The notes below the pieces were generated by a model that was not told the DNA's origin, made no database searches, and worked only from the letters and a program-made list of their open reading frames with translations. The position numbers and the translations under genes are program-made. DNA of 64,000 bases from assembly GCA_963930055.1 (NCBI GenBank), contig CAWVKS010000001.1, positions 1 to 64,000 on the forward strand, read 5' to 3'. This DNA comes from Pullichristensenella sp963930055 (lineage in GTDB: Bacteria > Bacillota > Clostridia > Christensenellales > Aristaeellaceae). Every line of letters starts with the position of its first letter. The first letter of the stretch is position 1. Below are positions 8,208 to 16,517 of the stretch, piece after piece.

Positions 8208-8236
8208 ATTATAGCATGTTTTGAACGCTGTGTAAA
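8208..8236 (-). promoter_or_regulatory. Promoter of glgP
   Basis: On the minus strand TTTACA, 17-bp spacer, TATAAT with extended TGC; 33 bases before the glgP ATG. Confidence 0.85.
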
Positions 8237-8396
8237 GCAGACTGTGTTAAGCGCTATTTTTGGGCAAAAAACGTATTCCACTTGCAAATATATGCGCGCC
8301 GAGGGGGGGAATGAGGTAAAATTTGCGTGCGAAGCAGGAGTTTCCCATCATTTGCCGAAATACCAAGGGGAACAGGACGACATGGAGGTAGAAAAA

Positions 8397-9593
<1,197 letters not shown>

Positions 9594-9607
9594 AAAATGC
9601 GTGTTTT

Positions 9608-9639
9608 CGCCGCGCCTTCCACAGGGCGCGGCGTTTTTT
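9608..9639 (+). terminator. Rho-independent terminator of the aminotransferase gene
   Basis: A 9-bp GC stem (CGCCGCGCC / GGCGCGGCG) with a 7-8 nt loop is followed by six T. Confidence 0.9.
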
Positions 9640-9726
9640 ATCCCTTGGGATAGACAGACGGGGGAGGGATGTGTTACAGTAGACAAAGAAAGCCCCGGCA
9701 TGGGGCGGACAGACGAGGTGAAAGCT

Positions 9727-10215
9727 ATGGATCTTGCAACCATGCGCGATACCTGCGCGCGGCAGGAAGAACTCCTGCGCTTTGAAACGTTCGACAACGG
9801 GGCCGCCTGGGCGCTGGGCAGCCTCATGGCCGCCGAGAGCAAGCGCCGCGGCCTCAAGGTCTGCGCCGCCATCTGGTCGCTGACCGGCTATGTGCTCTTC
9901 CAGTACGCGGCGGAGGGCACCACCGTCAACAACCAGAACTGGATGCGGCGCAAGTTCAACGCCGTCCGCCTGATGGAGCGCAGCTCGCTGGCCTCGCGCG
10001 CCGTCGCCGAATTGAGCGGCGAGGGCGTGGCGGAATGCGGCCTCGACCCGCGCGAATACGTGTTCTGCGGCGGCGGCTTCCCCATCCGCCTCAGGACGGG
10101 CGAGCTGGTGGCCGTGGCGCTGGTCTCCGGCCTGCCGGACGTGATGGACCACGGCTTCCTCGTCGATTGCCTGGGCAAATACCTCGGCGTGGAAGCGCCC
10201 GCCATCCCCCTGTAA
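9727..10215 (+). CDS. UPF0303/heme-degrading-domain (PF03928) family protein
   Basis: A 162-residue cytoplasmic protein matching the UPF0303 (YBR137W-like) branch of the HbpS/GlcG fold: RFETFDNGAAWALGSLM, the GTTVNNQNWMRRKFN segment and the C-terminal GGGFPIRL ... VALVSGLPDVMDHGFLVDCL. ATG 9727 has a GAGGTG site 7 bases upstream. Members are small and mostly uncharacterised; some relatives bind haem or corrinoids. It is monocistronic and faces a YdcF-like/LCP pair across a shared 18-bp hairpin. Family assignment is good, function unknown. Confidence 0.85.
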   Translation: MDLATMRDTCARQEELLRFETFDNGAAWALGSLMAAESKRRGLKVCAAIWSLTGYVLFQYAAEGTTVNNQNWMRRKFNAVRLMERSSLASRAVAELSGEGVAECGLDPREYVFCGGGFPIRLRTGELVAVALVSGLPDVMDHGFLVDCLGKYLGVEAPAIPL

Positions 10216-10222
10216 GCGCGCA

Positions 10223-10274
10223 AGCGGAAGCCCGGCGCGGACACGTCCCCACGTGCCCGCGCCGGGCTTCCGCT
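10223..10274. terminator. 18-bp perfect hairpin between convergent genes
   Basis: AGCGGAAGCCCGGCGCGG (10223-10240) pairs perfectly with 10257-10274, without a long T-run. It overlaps the last codon of the YdcF-like gene and probably ends transcription from both sides. Confidence 0.65.
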
Positions 10275-10875
10275 ATCTTCCCAGGATCCTGTTCAGCGCG
10301 TATACGATCCAGCTGCAGGCCTCGCGCGCGCGGTTCTTCAGCCAGATGCCGAAGGGGTGGGGCGATTCGGCGGCGATGCCGCCCGCCTCGATGCCCGCGT
10401 CGCGCGCCAGCCACAGCGAGCGCTGCAGGTGGTAGTCGCTGGTGACGACCACGGCGCTTTTCCAGCCGCGCTCCTTCATCAGCGCCCTGGCGTTTTCGAG
10501 GTTCTGCTCCGTGTTGAAGGAATCGCCCTCCACCACGATGGCCTCCTCCGGCACGCCCTGCGCCATCAGCCAGTCGCGCATGGCGTCGGCCTCCGGCCTT
10601 GGCTCGTCCCTGCCCTGCGCGCCGCAGACGATGAACGCCGGGGCGAGCCCCTCGCGCCAGGCTGCCAGCGCCGCCTCACAGCGGTAGCGCAGGCTGTCGG
10701 AGAGCGTGCCGTCCGGCCGCACGCGCGCGCCCAGGACGATGATGCAGTCCGAGGGCGAGACCGGGCGCTCAAGCCCGGAACAGTAGCACACCGCGCCTGC
10801 CAGCGCCACGAACATCACCGCCCCCAGACAGGCCAGCGCGATGAACACGCGCAAAAGCCGTCGTTTGTTTCGCAT
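10273..10875 (-). CDS. YdcF/SanA-like DUF218 membrane-associated protein
   Basis: A 200-residue protein with one N-terminal membrane helix (about residues 9-33) and a DUF218 domain: CIIVLGARVRPDGTLSDSL, then FIVCGAQGRDEPRPEADAM, and the VVVTSDYHLQRSLW motif. DUF218 proteins (ElyC, SanA, YdcF) act in envelope biogenesis, often with undecaprenyl carriers or as SAM-binding proteins. The ATG directly follows the stop of the LCP gene, so the two are translated together. The pairing with a LytR-CpsA-Psr protein supports a cell-wall role. Topology predicts the domain outside the cytoplasm. Confidence 0.88.
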   Translation of the reverse strand: MRNKRRLLRVFIALACLGAVMFVALAGAVCYCSGLERPVSPSDCIIVLGARVRPDGTLSDSLRYRCEAALAAWREGLAPAFIVCGAQGRDEPRPEADAMRDWLMAQGVPEEAIVVEGDSFNTEQNLENARALMKERGWKSAVVVTSDYHLQRSLWLARDAGIEAGGIAAESPHPFGIWLKNRAREACSWIVYALNRILGR

Positions 10876-11856
10876 TTATTCCTCGTTGAGGAACGCGGCG
10901 ATGGCTTCCATGGTCTTGGTGCGGTCGGGCACGATCACGGACATGCCGCGCACGGTCTGGAACTTATAGCCGTTGTCCAGGGGGATGCGCAGCTCCTCGA
11001 TCTCGGCGTCCTTGAGCGAGAGCATGGCCGGGGCCAGCAGCATCATGTCCTGGAGCGTCAGGTTGGTCACCACCTTGTCGACGTTGGCCAGGGCCAGCGC
11101 CGAGAGCTCCACCAGGGACATCTCCGTGAGCCTGTGGAAGATCTTGGTGATGACCTCGCGCTGCCGCGCGGTACGGCCAAAGTCACCGTCGGAGGTGCCG
11201 TAGCGGTAGCGGGCATAGGCCTGCGCCTGCTTGCCGGTCATCAGCTGTTCGCCCGCCTGGGTGAGCAGCCCGTCGTTGACGTCGATGCCGAGCACCTTGT
11301 TGTCCTCCTTGATGACGGCGTTGATGCGGTCCATGTAGTATTCGCTCTCCACCGTCAGCGTCAGCCCGCCGATCTGGTCGATCAGGTCGGCCAGCAGCGA
11401 GAAGTTGACGCCCACATAGTGCTCAATGTGGATGCCGAAGTTCTCCTCGATCGTCTGCAAAAGCAGGTCCGCGCCGCCGAACACATAGGCGGCGTTCAGG
11501 CGGTTGTTTTCCCGCCCGGGGATGGCCACGATGATGTCGCGCATCAGGCTCATCAGCTTGATCTTCTGGTTGTTGGTGTCCACGGTGAGTATGATCATCG
11601 TGTCCGTGCGGCCGGTGGTCTGGCCGGGGCGGGCGTCGATGCCCAGCAGGAGGATGTGCTGCAGCTCGTTCACCTTGTCGATGGAGGCCTGCAAGGAGGC
11701 GTCCGCCTGCGAGTCGTCAAACTCGATCTGTTCGCCGTCCTCCAGGAGGATCTCCTCCAGGTAGCCGTCCTCGTCCACCATCACGGCGGAAGCGGGACCG
11801 ATCGTCAACAGCAGCGCCAAAAGCGCGGCGAGCGCGGCACGGAAAGCGTTTTTCAT
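10876..11856 (-). CDS. LytR-CpsA-Psr (LCP) family protein
   Basis: A 326-residue exported protein. A signal peptide or anchor covers residues 1-25 (AALAALLALLLTIGPASA). The LCP domain (about residues 65-225) shows ILLLGIDARPG, the RTDTMIILT arginine/aspartate motif, SLMRDIIVAIPG, LNAAYVFGG and ARYRYGTSDGDFGRTARQR. LCP enzymes transfer lipid-linked glycopolymers to peptidoglycan. The ATG has a GAGGTGG site and a TATAAT box 15 bases further upstream (11871-11876, minus strand). It forms an operon with the YdcF-like gene. No teichoic acid genes are adjacent, so the polymer is unknown. Confidence 0.93.
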   Translation of the reverse strand: MKNAFRAALAALLALLLTIGPASAVMVDEDGYLEEILLEDGEQIEFDDSQADASLQASIDKVNELQHILLLGIDARPGQTTGRTDTMIILTVDTNNQKIKLMSLMRDIIVAIPGRENNRLNAAYVFGGADLLLQTIEENFGIHIEHYVGVNFSLLADLIDQIGGLTLTVESEYYMDRINAVIKEDNKVLGIDVNDGLLTQAGEQLMTGKQAQAYARYRYGTSDGDFGRTARQREVITKIFHRLTEMSLVELSALALANVDKVVTNLTLQDMMLLAPAMLSLKDAEIEELRIPLDNGYKFQTVRGMSVIVPDRTKTMEAIAAFLNEE

Positions 11857-12029
11857 TTGTTTTCCACCTCATTATACTCAACGGTCGTTACAGCCCTTTG
11901 ACGCGCGCAAAGGCGCGATGGTTGCGTCCATGCAATCATCTTACAATACTTTTTTGGGCTTCGTAAAGCGTAAAAATGTGAATTAACCTGCAGCTAAACA
12001 CAAAGAGCGAATATTGTCCAGATGTGGGC

Positions 12030-13235
12030 TCATTCCCCGCGCCGCAAAAGCAGCAGCGAAAGCGCCGCGCCCACCAGCGAGAGCGCGCCGTTGCAATAGA
12101 AGTTCGCCGTCATGCCCTCCACCGCCGTGGGCAGCGCCGAGATGATCCAGCCCGCGGCCACGGGGCCGATGAACATGCCCACGCCGTACACGGCCTGGTA
12201 TACGCCCATGGCCGCCCCGCGCCGCCGGTCGGGAATATCGCGGATGGCGGCGGCGAGCGTTAGGGGCAGGATCAGCCCCATGCCCACGCCGAACACGCCC
12301 TGCACGGCCAGGAGCGCCCAGAACCCCGTGGCGCGCGGGTAGAGGAAGCAGGCCGCGGCCACGATGGCGAACCCCGCCGCCAGCACCCTGCGGAAGCCAA
12401 AGCGCGGCGCCAGGCGCGCCCCGCTCAGCCGCGCCATGATGGTGTTGGGCAAAAGGTACATTACGGACAGGTAGCCCAGCTGCGAAACGGAAAATCCCGC
12501 CACATCGCGCGCCCAGTTGGGCACAAAGCCCAGCACCGTGCCCCAGCAGACCAGGCGGAACAGCGTCCCCAGCAGCGTGCCCACCTTCAGCCCCCGGTCG
12601 GAGAGCACCCCGGCAAAGCTTTTAAGCGTCAGGCGCTCGCCCTCCGGCGGGCGCTCGGGCACGCGCCGCATCAGCAAAAGTCCCAAAAGCGCCGCCGCCC
12701 CCGCCAGCGCGAACGCCCAGGCCTCGCCCACGCGCTGCGCCAGCTGCGCCCCCAGCAGCATGGCCACGATCTGCGAGCCGTATTGCGGCACCATCAGGCG
12801 GCTCACCGCCGGGGCGATCTCGTCGGCCTCGTAGGAGGCGGAGTAGAGCACGGAAAACGAGACCCACGTCGCCGCCGTCACCCCGGAAAGGCCGCGGGCG
12901 ACGAGCGCCAGCACATGCGTGAACGTTCCCACCTGCCCGCGCGCGGCCAGCGTCTCGGTCAATACAAACCCTGCGCAGGCCAGCAGCGAGGCGCAAAACC
13001 CCATGGCCACGAACGGCTTGCGCCGCCGCGTCCAGTCCGAGGCGATGCCCAGCGGGATGGGCAGCACCATCTGCGCAAAGCCGTAAGCGCCCACGATCAC
13101 CCCCGTCAGCACCTCCGGCGCCAGCAGCCGGTCGGAGACGTAGGCGGAGAAAAAGGAAGGGTAGGTGTACATCGAGAACCAGAACAGGAAGATGGCGGCC
13201 AGCACCGGCAGTTCCCTTTTAAACGACGCCTTCAC
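12030..13235 (-). CDS. Major facilitator superfamily transporter
   Basis: A 401-residue integral membrane protein with 12 predicted helices in two halves. The first-loop MFS signature appears as GIASDWTRRRKPF (about residues 63-75), and the fifth-helix region has the ARGLSGVTAATWVSF segment expected of drug/sugar exporters of the DHA1-like group. GTG 13235 is used, with GGAAGGGGGGC upstream. A strong promoter at 13275-13303 drives it alone. The substrate is not predictable; multidrug or sugar efflux are both possible. Confidence 0.88.
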   Translation of the reverse strand: MKASFKRELPVLAAIFLFWFSMYTYPSFFSAYVSDRLLAPEVLTGVIVGAYGFAQMVLPIPLGIASDWTRRRKPFVAMGFCASLLACAGFVLTETLAARGQVGTFTHVLALVARGLSGVTAATWVSFSVLYSASYEADEIAPAVSRLMVPQYGSQIVAMLLGAQLAQRVGEAWAFALAGAAALLGLLLMRRVPERPPEGERLTLKSFAGVLSDRGLKVGTLLGTLFRLVCWGTVLGFVPNWARDVAGFSVSQLGYLSVMYLLPNTIMARLSGARLAPRFGFRRVLAAGFAIVAAACFLYPRATGFWALLAVQGVFGVGMGLILPLTLAAAIRDIPDRRRGAAMGVYQAVYGVGMFIGPVAAGWIISALPTAVEGMTANFYCNGALSLVGAALSLLLLRRGE

Positions 13236-13274
13236 GCGCAGCCCCCCTTCCGTTTTCTTCCATTATTATACTTC

Positions 13275-13303
13275 ATTATACTCCCGCGCCGCGCCTTTGT
13301 AAA
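13275..13303 (-). promoter_or_regulatory. Promoter of the MFS gene
   Basis: Minus strand TTTACA, 17-bp spacer, TATAAT. A second TATAAT lies 10 bp downstream (13265-13270), so start-site choice may vary. Confidence 0.8.
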
Positions 13304-13376
13304 GAAAAAATGAACTTGCCGCCCGCCGGTAAACTTTTCCGGCGGCGTGGGCAAACTGTCCCCGGGAGGTGAGGGC

Positions 13377-13901
13377 ATGCGCGCGTTCGTCATCGCCCTG
13401 TTCGCGGCGGCGCTTTTGGCGCTCACGCCGCTCAAGGTGGCCTTTTGCGCCCGGGCGGGGGAGCGTCCGGGCGCGGCGCTGGGGGTGTTCCCCTTTGCCG
13501 GCGGCGTCGCCCTGCGCCTGTCGCGCGCGCGGGCGGGCAAGCGGAAAAGGCCGCGCCGCAAGCCGGGAAAGCGGCCGGACGCCTCCCTTCTTATCGCCGT
13601 GGGCCGCCGCCTGCTCGCCCGCATCCGCGTGGAAGAAGTGCGCGCCCAGGGTGAGATGGGGCTTGCCGACGCCGCCGCCACGGCGCTGGCCGCAGGCAGC
13701 CTGCGGGCGTTTGTGTACGCCGTGGGCGCGGCCACGGGCGCGCGCGTCGTCTTTCGCGTGCGGCCGGACTTTCGCGCCCCGCGCCTTCGCGGCGAACTGA
13801 CGGGAATCGTCTCCCTGCGCGTCGGGCATATTATACTCGCGGCCCTCGAGGGCGTCCGGGAAAGCAACAGGAGGCATGCACATGGAAAGGCACCCGATTG
13901 A
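13377..13901 (+). CDS. DUF2953 family protein (spore-associated operon)
   Basis: A 174-residue protein with an N-terminal hydrophobic helix (about residues 1-18), a very basic stretch (KRKRPRRKPGKRPD) and a C-terminal region containing RVRPDFRAPRLRGELTGIVSLRVGHIILAA that fits DUF2953, whose members sit directly upstream of ytfJ/gerW in many Clostridia. ATG 13377 was chosen with GGGAGGTGAGG just before it. Its 3' end overlaps the GerW gene by 20 bases. The arrangement DUF2953-GerW is the main support for the call. Probably membrane-associated in the forespore; molecular role unknown. Confidence 0.7.
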   Translation: MRAFVIALFAAALLALTPLKVAFCARAGERPGAALGVFPFAGGVALRLSRARAGKRKRPRRKPGKRPDASLLIAVGRRLLARIRVEEVRAQGEMGLADAAATALAAGSLRAFVYAVGAATGARVVFRVRPDFRAPRLRGELTGIVSLRVGHIILAALEGVRESNRRHAHGKAPD

Positions 13902-14289
13902 AAACCTCATGTCCACCACCATGGAGAACATACGCGACATGGTGGACGTCAACACCGTCGTCGGCGACGCCATCGCCACGCCCGACGGCTCCACCGTCAT
14001 CCCTGTCTCGCGCGTGGCCTTCGGCTTTGTGGCCGGCGGCGGGGAATACAAGTGCGCCAGGCAGGCGGCGGAAGAACCGTCCTTCGCCGGCGGCACGGGC
14101 GCGGGCGTCAGCGTCCAGCCCGTGGGCTTCATCGTCATAAGCGGCGGCCAGGTGCGCCTCCTGCCGGCGCAGGCCTACGCGCCCGTGGACCGCATCATCG
14201 AGATGGTCCCCCAGCTGCTGGCGCAGGTCAGCTCCGCGCTCAGGGAGCGCGCCGGCAAGGCGCCGCAGCCCGCCCCGCCAGAGGCTTGA
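13882..14289 (+). CDS. gerW: GerW/YtfJ family sporulation protein
   Basis: A 135-residue protein with the YtfJ signature: HPIENLMSTTMENIRDMVDVN, GDAIATPDGSTVIPVSRVAFGF, GGGEYKC and GTGAGVSVQPVGFIVI. In Bacillus GerW is needed for normal spore germination. ATG 13882 is preferred to ATG 13876 because AGGAGG ends 7 bases before it and only 1 before the other. It is translationally overlapped with the DUF2953 gene and followed after 126 bases by sigK. The C-terminus carries a short Pro/Ala tail. It supports a spore-forming ancestry. Confidence 0.93.
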   Translation: MERHPIENLMSTTMENIRDMVDVNTVVGDAIATPDGSTVIPVSRVAFGFVAGGGEYKCARQAAEEPSFAGGTGAGVSVQPVGFIVISGGQVRLLPAQAYAPVDRIIEMVPQLLAQVSSALRERAGKAPQPAPPEA

Positions 14290-14415
14290 GCGGCCGAAAG
14301 CCGCCGCGGGCAAGCTGTCGAAACGCCGCGCAAGGGCGTTCTTGACGGCGGCCCGTCCCGCATAGTATGCCCCGTCAGGCGCGGCGCGCTTGCCGCGCCG
14401 GAAGGGGGAAAGGCC

Positions 14416-15111
14416 ATGCAATTCCTGGGCGAAGCGCTCCTCTGGGCGGCAGAGGACCTCTGGGCGCTGATTTTGCACATCACGGGGCGCAGCTCGTTCC
14501 CCAAGCCCCTGCCCGCCGCGGAGGAGGCCGAATACATCCGCCGCATGGGCGAAGGCGACCTCGCGGCGCGCGACGCCCTCATCGAGCACAACCTGCGCCT
14601 GGTGGCGCATATCGCCAGGAAATACCAGGGCGGCGGCCTCGACGCCGACGATCTGGTGTCCATCGGCGCCATCGGCCTGATCAAGGCGGTGAACACGTTC
14701 CGCCCCGAGGCGGGCCGGCTCACCACCTACGCCTCGCGCTGCATCGAAAACGAGATCCTCATGCAGCTGCGCGCCGGCCGCAAGACGCGCGGCACCGTGC
14801 GGCTGGACGATCCCATCGGCATGGACAAGGAGGGCAACGAAGTGCGCCTGACCGACCTTCTGGGCACGGACAGGGACGAGGTCAGCAACGCCGCCGAGAC
14901 GTCCATCGAGTCCTCCCGCGCCCTGCGCCTTCTGGACACGCCCCTGCTGGACGCGCGGGAAAAGCGCGTTATCCGAATGCGCTACGGCCTCCAGGACGGC
15001 GCGCCGCGCCCTCAGCACGAGGTCGCCAAAGCGCTGGGCGTCTCGCGTTCCTACATATCGCGCATCGAAAAAAAGGCGCTGGAAAAGCTGCGCGACGCGC
15101 TGGGCGGCTGA
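14416..15111 (+). CDS. sigK: RNA polymerase sporulation sigma factor SigK
   Basis: A 231-residue sigma-70 family protein. The SFPKPLPAAEEAEYI segment, region 2 (LIEHNLRLVAHIARKYQGGG, then DLVSIGAIGLIKAVNTF, RLTTYASRCIENEI), the linker LDDPIGMDKEGNEVRLTDLLG and region 4 (HEVAKALGVSRSYISRIEKKALEKL) match mother-cell sigma factor SigK. About 27 residues precede the SFPKPL motif and could be a pro-sequence removed on activation. The gene is continuous, with no skin-type insertion. A hairpin terminator follows at 15237. No SigK-processing protease is in the window. Confidence 0.92.
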   Translation: MQFLGEALLWAAEDLWALILHITGRSSFPKPLPAAEEAEYIRRMGEGDLAARDALIEHNLRLVAHIARKYQGGGLDADDLVSIGAIGLIKAVNTFRPEAGRLTTYASRCIENEILMQLRAGRKTRGTVRLDDPIGMDKEGNEVRLTDLLGTDRDEVSNAAETSIESSRALRLLDTPLLDAREKRVIRMRYGLQDGAPRPQHEVAKALGVSRSYISRIEKKALEKLRDALGG

Positions 15112-15236
15112 GATATCAAAGGCCGCCCGGCCCAGGGAAGGGCAGGACAGCCATCCCGCTCCAGGGCGGTTGCGCAAAAGACGCGGCGGAGGGATCCCCC
15201 CCGCCGCGCCTCGGAGCGCTGACAAAGCCCACGACC

Positions 15237-15291
15237 GCGAAAATTGCCCCGATAAAATGAAAATGAAAATCGGAGGCAATTTTTGCTTCCT
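15237..15291 (+). terminator. Terminator of sigK (family shared with 59924-59968)
   Basis: GCGAAAATTGCCCCGAT pairs with ATCGGAGGCAATTTTTGC around an A-rich 15-nt loop. The same 15-mer left arm and a near-identical right arm recur after the Cys/His-repeat gene at 59924. Confidence 0.7.
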
Positions 15292-15348
15292 GCAGTCGCT
15301 TACGTCTATAGGATCCCCCCTTGGATGCAGGTTTGCTGTCTCCGTCCT

Positions 15349-15816
15349 TTACTCGACCAGCGCCAGCTTCGCCGAGATACGGCCGCTGACCAATAGATAA
15401 TAGGCCGCGTCCCCATCGGACAGCTCCGCGTCCTCCAGCGCTTCCATGGATTCCAGCATTTCCAAATAGCGCCCCGTGAAACTCAACAGGGCCAACGCGT
15501 CCGGGTCGTCCTCGCGCATGATCTCCGCGTATTCGTCAAAGAAGTCCTCGTAGGCGTCCATGTACGCCTTGAAGTCCTCGTGTACCTCGATCGTCTCGCC
15601 GCTCTCCTCGTCCACGACCACCTCGACCAACGGCCCGTCGAACGTTTCCGGCGCTTCGGCCTCCTCGCTTTCTTCCCCGGCCGGTTCGCCTTCAAACAGG
15701 TCGCCCAGCGAGCCGAACAGGTCGCCCAACGCGCCCAACCCCTCCGCTTGCGCGGCGTATAGGGGAGCGGCCAGCAGACAGACCAGTACAAGCGTTATCG
15801 CAATCACTTTTTTCAT
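15349..15816 (-). CDS. Small secreted acidic protein, unknown family
   Basis: A 155-residue protein with a clear signal peptide (MKKVIAITLVLVCLLAAPLYAAQA; cleavage near 24) followed by a strongly acidic mature chain rich in Glu/Asp, including EGEPAGEESEEAEAPETFDG and a C-terminal four-helix-like EEYLEMLESMEALEDAEL-type region. No lipobox cysteine is seen. ATG 15816 has an AAAGGGG site. It lies 20 bases after a two-helix membrane protein and under the XRE-controlled divergent promoter. Not recognised as a named family; an extracellular helical domain is likely. Confidence 0.7.
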   Translation of the reverse strand: MKKVIAITLVLVCLLAAPLYAAQAEGLGALGDLFGSLGDLFEGEPAGEESEEAEAPETFDGPLVEVVVDEESGETIEVHEDFKAYMDAYEDFFDEYAEIMREDDPDALALLSFTGRYLEMLESMEALEDAELSDGDAAYYLLVSGRISAKLALVE

Positions 15817-15836
15817 ATCGGCTGCCCCTTTCAAAC

Positions 15837-16094
15837 TCAATGCGCAGACATAAGCTGCAAAAAACCAACGCCGCCAACGGCAAGCGCGCAGACGACCACG
15901 ATCGCCGCAAGCAGCAGATAGCACCAATAAGAACGGGCGAAACTGCGCCGGTTGATGTTGCCATCGCTGAACGTGAAAACGAGCAGGGCGATCTGCCCGA
16001 TGACGGGAAGGATGAACAGCAGCGCGTAGCCCACATACGCCCACGGCGACAGGGGCCGGAACTGTTCCGGGCCATTGTATCCATACTTGTCCAT
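15837..16094 (-). CDS. Small membrane protein with two transmembrane segments
   Basis: An 85-residue protein. Two hydrophobic helices (about residues 17-37 and 58-80) are separated by FSDGNINRRSFARSYWC. The N-terminus DKYGYNGPEQFRPLSPW is hydrophilic. ATG 16094 is preceded by GAGGGGG at 8 bases. It is the first gene of a two-gene unit controlled by the operator at 16161-16200. No function is recognised; similar proteins are usually annotated as hypothetical. Confidence 0.75.
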   Translation of the reverse strand: MDKYGYNGPEQFRPLSPWAYVGYALLFILPVIGQIALLVFTFSDGNINRRSFARSYWCYLLLAAIVVVCALAVGGVGFLQLMSAH

Positions 16095-16155
16095 GCGATT
16101 TTCCCCCTCTTCTGTACTGGCGCTTCGCGCGTCGGTTTCTGGCGTTGCCAAGCAT

Positions 16156-16184
16156 ATTTTACCGAAATTCTCGGTATTTGTCAA
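16156..16184 (-). promoter_or_regulatory. Promoter of the small membrane protein operon
   Basis: Minus strand TTGACA (16179-16184), 17-bp spacer, TAAAAT (16156-16161). The -35 box lies in the centre of the large inverted repeat, so the bound repressor would block it. Confidence 0.82.
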
Positions 16185-16200
16185 TACCGGGAATTTCGGT
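16161..16200. promoter_or_regulatory. 18-bp-arm inverted repeat, probable XRE operator
   Basis: ACCGAAATTCTCGGTATT (16161-16178) and AATACCGGGAATTTCGGT (16183-16200) are inverted repeats with one mismatch and a 4-bp centre. Each arm holds a 15-bp palindrome of form ACCGnnATTnnCGGT-like (16161-16175 and 16186-16200), 25 bp centre to centre, as expected for two cooperating regulator dimers on one face of the DNA. It lies between the XRE gene and the divergent operon. Confidence 0.82.
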
Positions 16201-16240
16201 GTTTTATGCTGATAAAAAACAGACGGGGGAGAAGGCGGCA

Positions 16241-16462
16241 GTGGCTTATCGCAGGATACGGGAATTGCGGGAGGACAGCGACCGCAAACAGCGCGAACTG
16301 GCGCAGGCGCTCTGCTGTTCGCAGCAGACTTACAGCGACTACGAGTGCGGCAAGGTGGACATTCCCACCTCCGTGCTCATCGCCCTGGCGGACTACTACG
16401 CGACGACGACGGACTACCTTCTCGGCCTCACGCAGAGGCGCGAGCGTCCCAAGGGCTATTGA
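16241..16462 (+). CDS. XRE-family transcriptional regulator (HTH only)
   Basis: A 73-residue Cro/CI-type DNA-binding protein. The helix-turn-helix spans about residues 6-60: RRIRELREDSDRKQRELAQAL, the turn CCSQQTYSDYECGKVDIPTSVL, and DYYATTTDYLLGLT. GTG 16241 was chosen because it begins at the conserved domain boundary and follows a GGGGGAGAAGG site; the longer frame back to 16145 would run through the operator. Ala/Leu-rich dimer contacts end the domain and there is no effector domain. It probably represses itself and the divergent small-membrane-protein operon at 16161-16200. Confidence 0.88.
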   Translation: MAYRRIRELREDSDRKQRELAQALCCSQQTYSDYECGKVDIPTSVLIALADYYATTTDYLLGLTQRRERPKGY

Positions 16463-16473
16463 CGGCTACGCAG

Positions 16474-16501
16474 AAGCGGCGAGGCAACCGCCCCGCCGCT
16501 T
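16474..16501. terminator. Hairpin between convergent genes
   Basis: AAGCGGCG / CGCCGCTT with a 12-nt loop separates the XRE gene (+) and the P-type ATPase (-); T-run is short. Confidence 0.55.
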
Positions 16502-16517
16502 TATCTCTGCCTTGCAC

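Noticed and set aside
5632..8214. 860-codon plus-strand frame over glgP
   Set aside because: Pure antisense of a clear glycogen phosphorylase; no family resemblance.
14340..14375. SigE-type promoter before sigK (GCATAGTATG)
   Set aside because: The -35 spacing does not fit SigE or SigA consensus; too weak to list.
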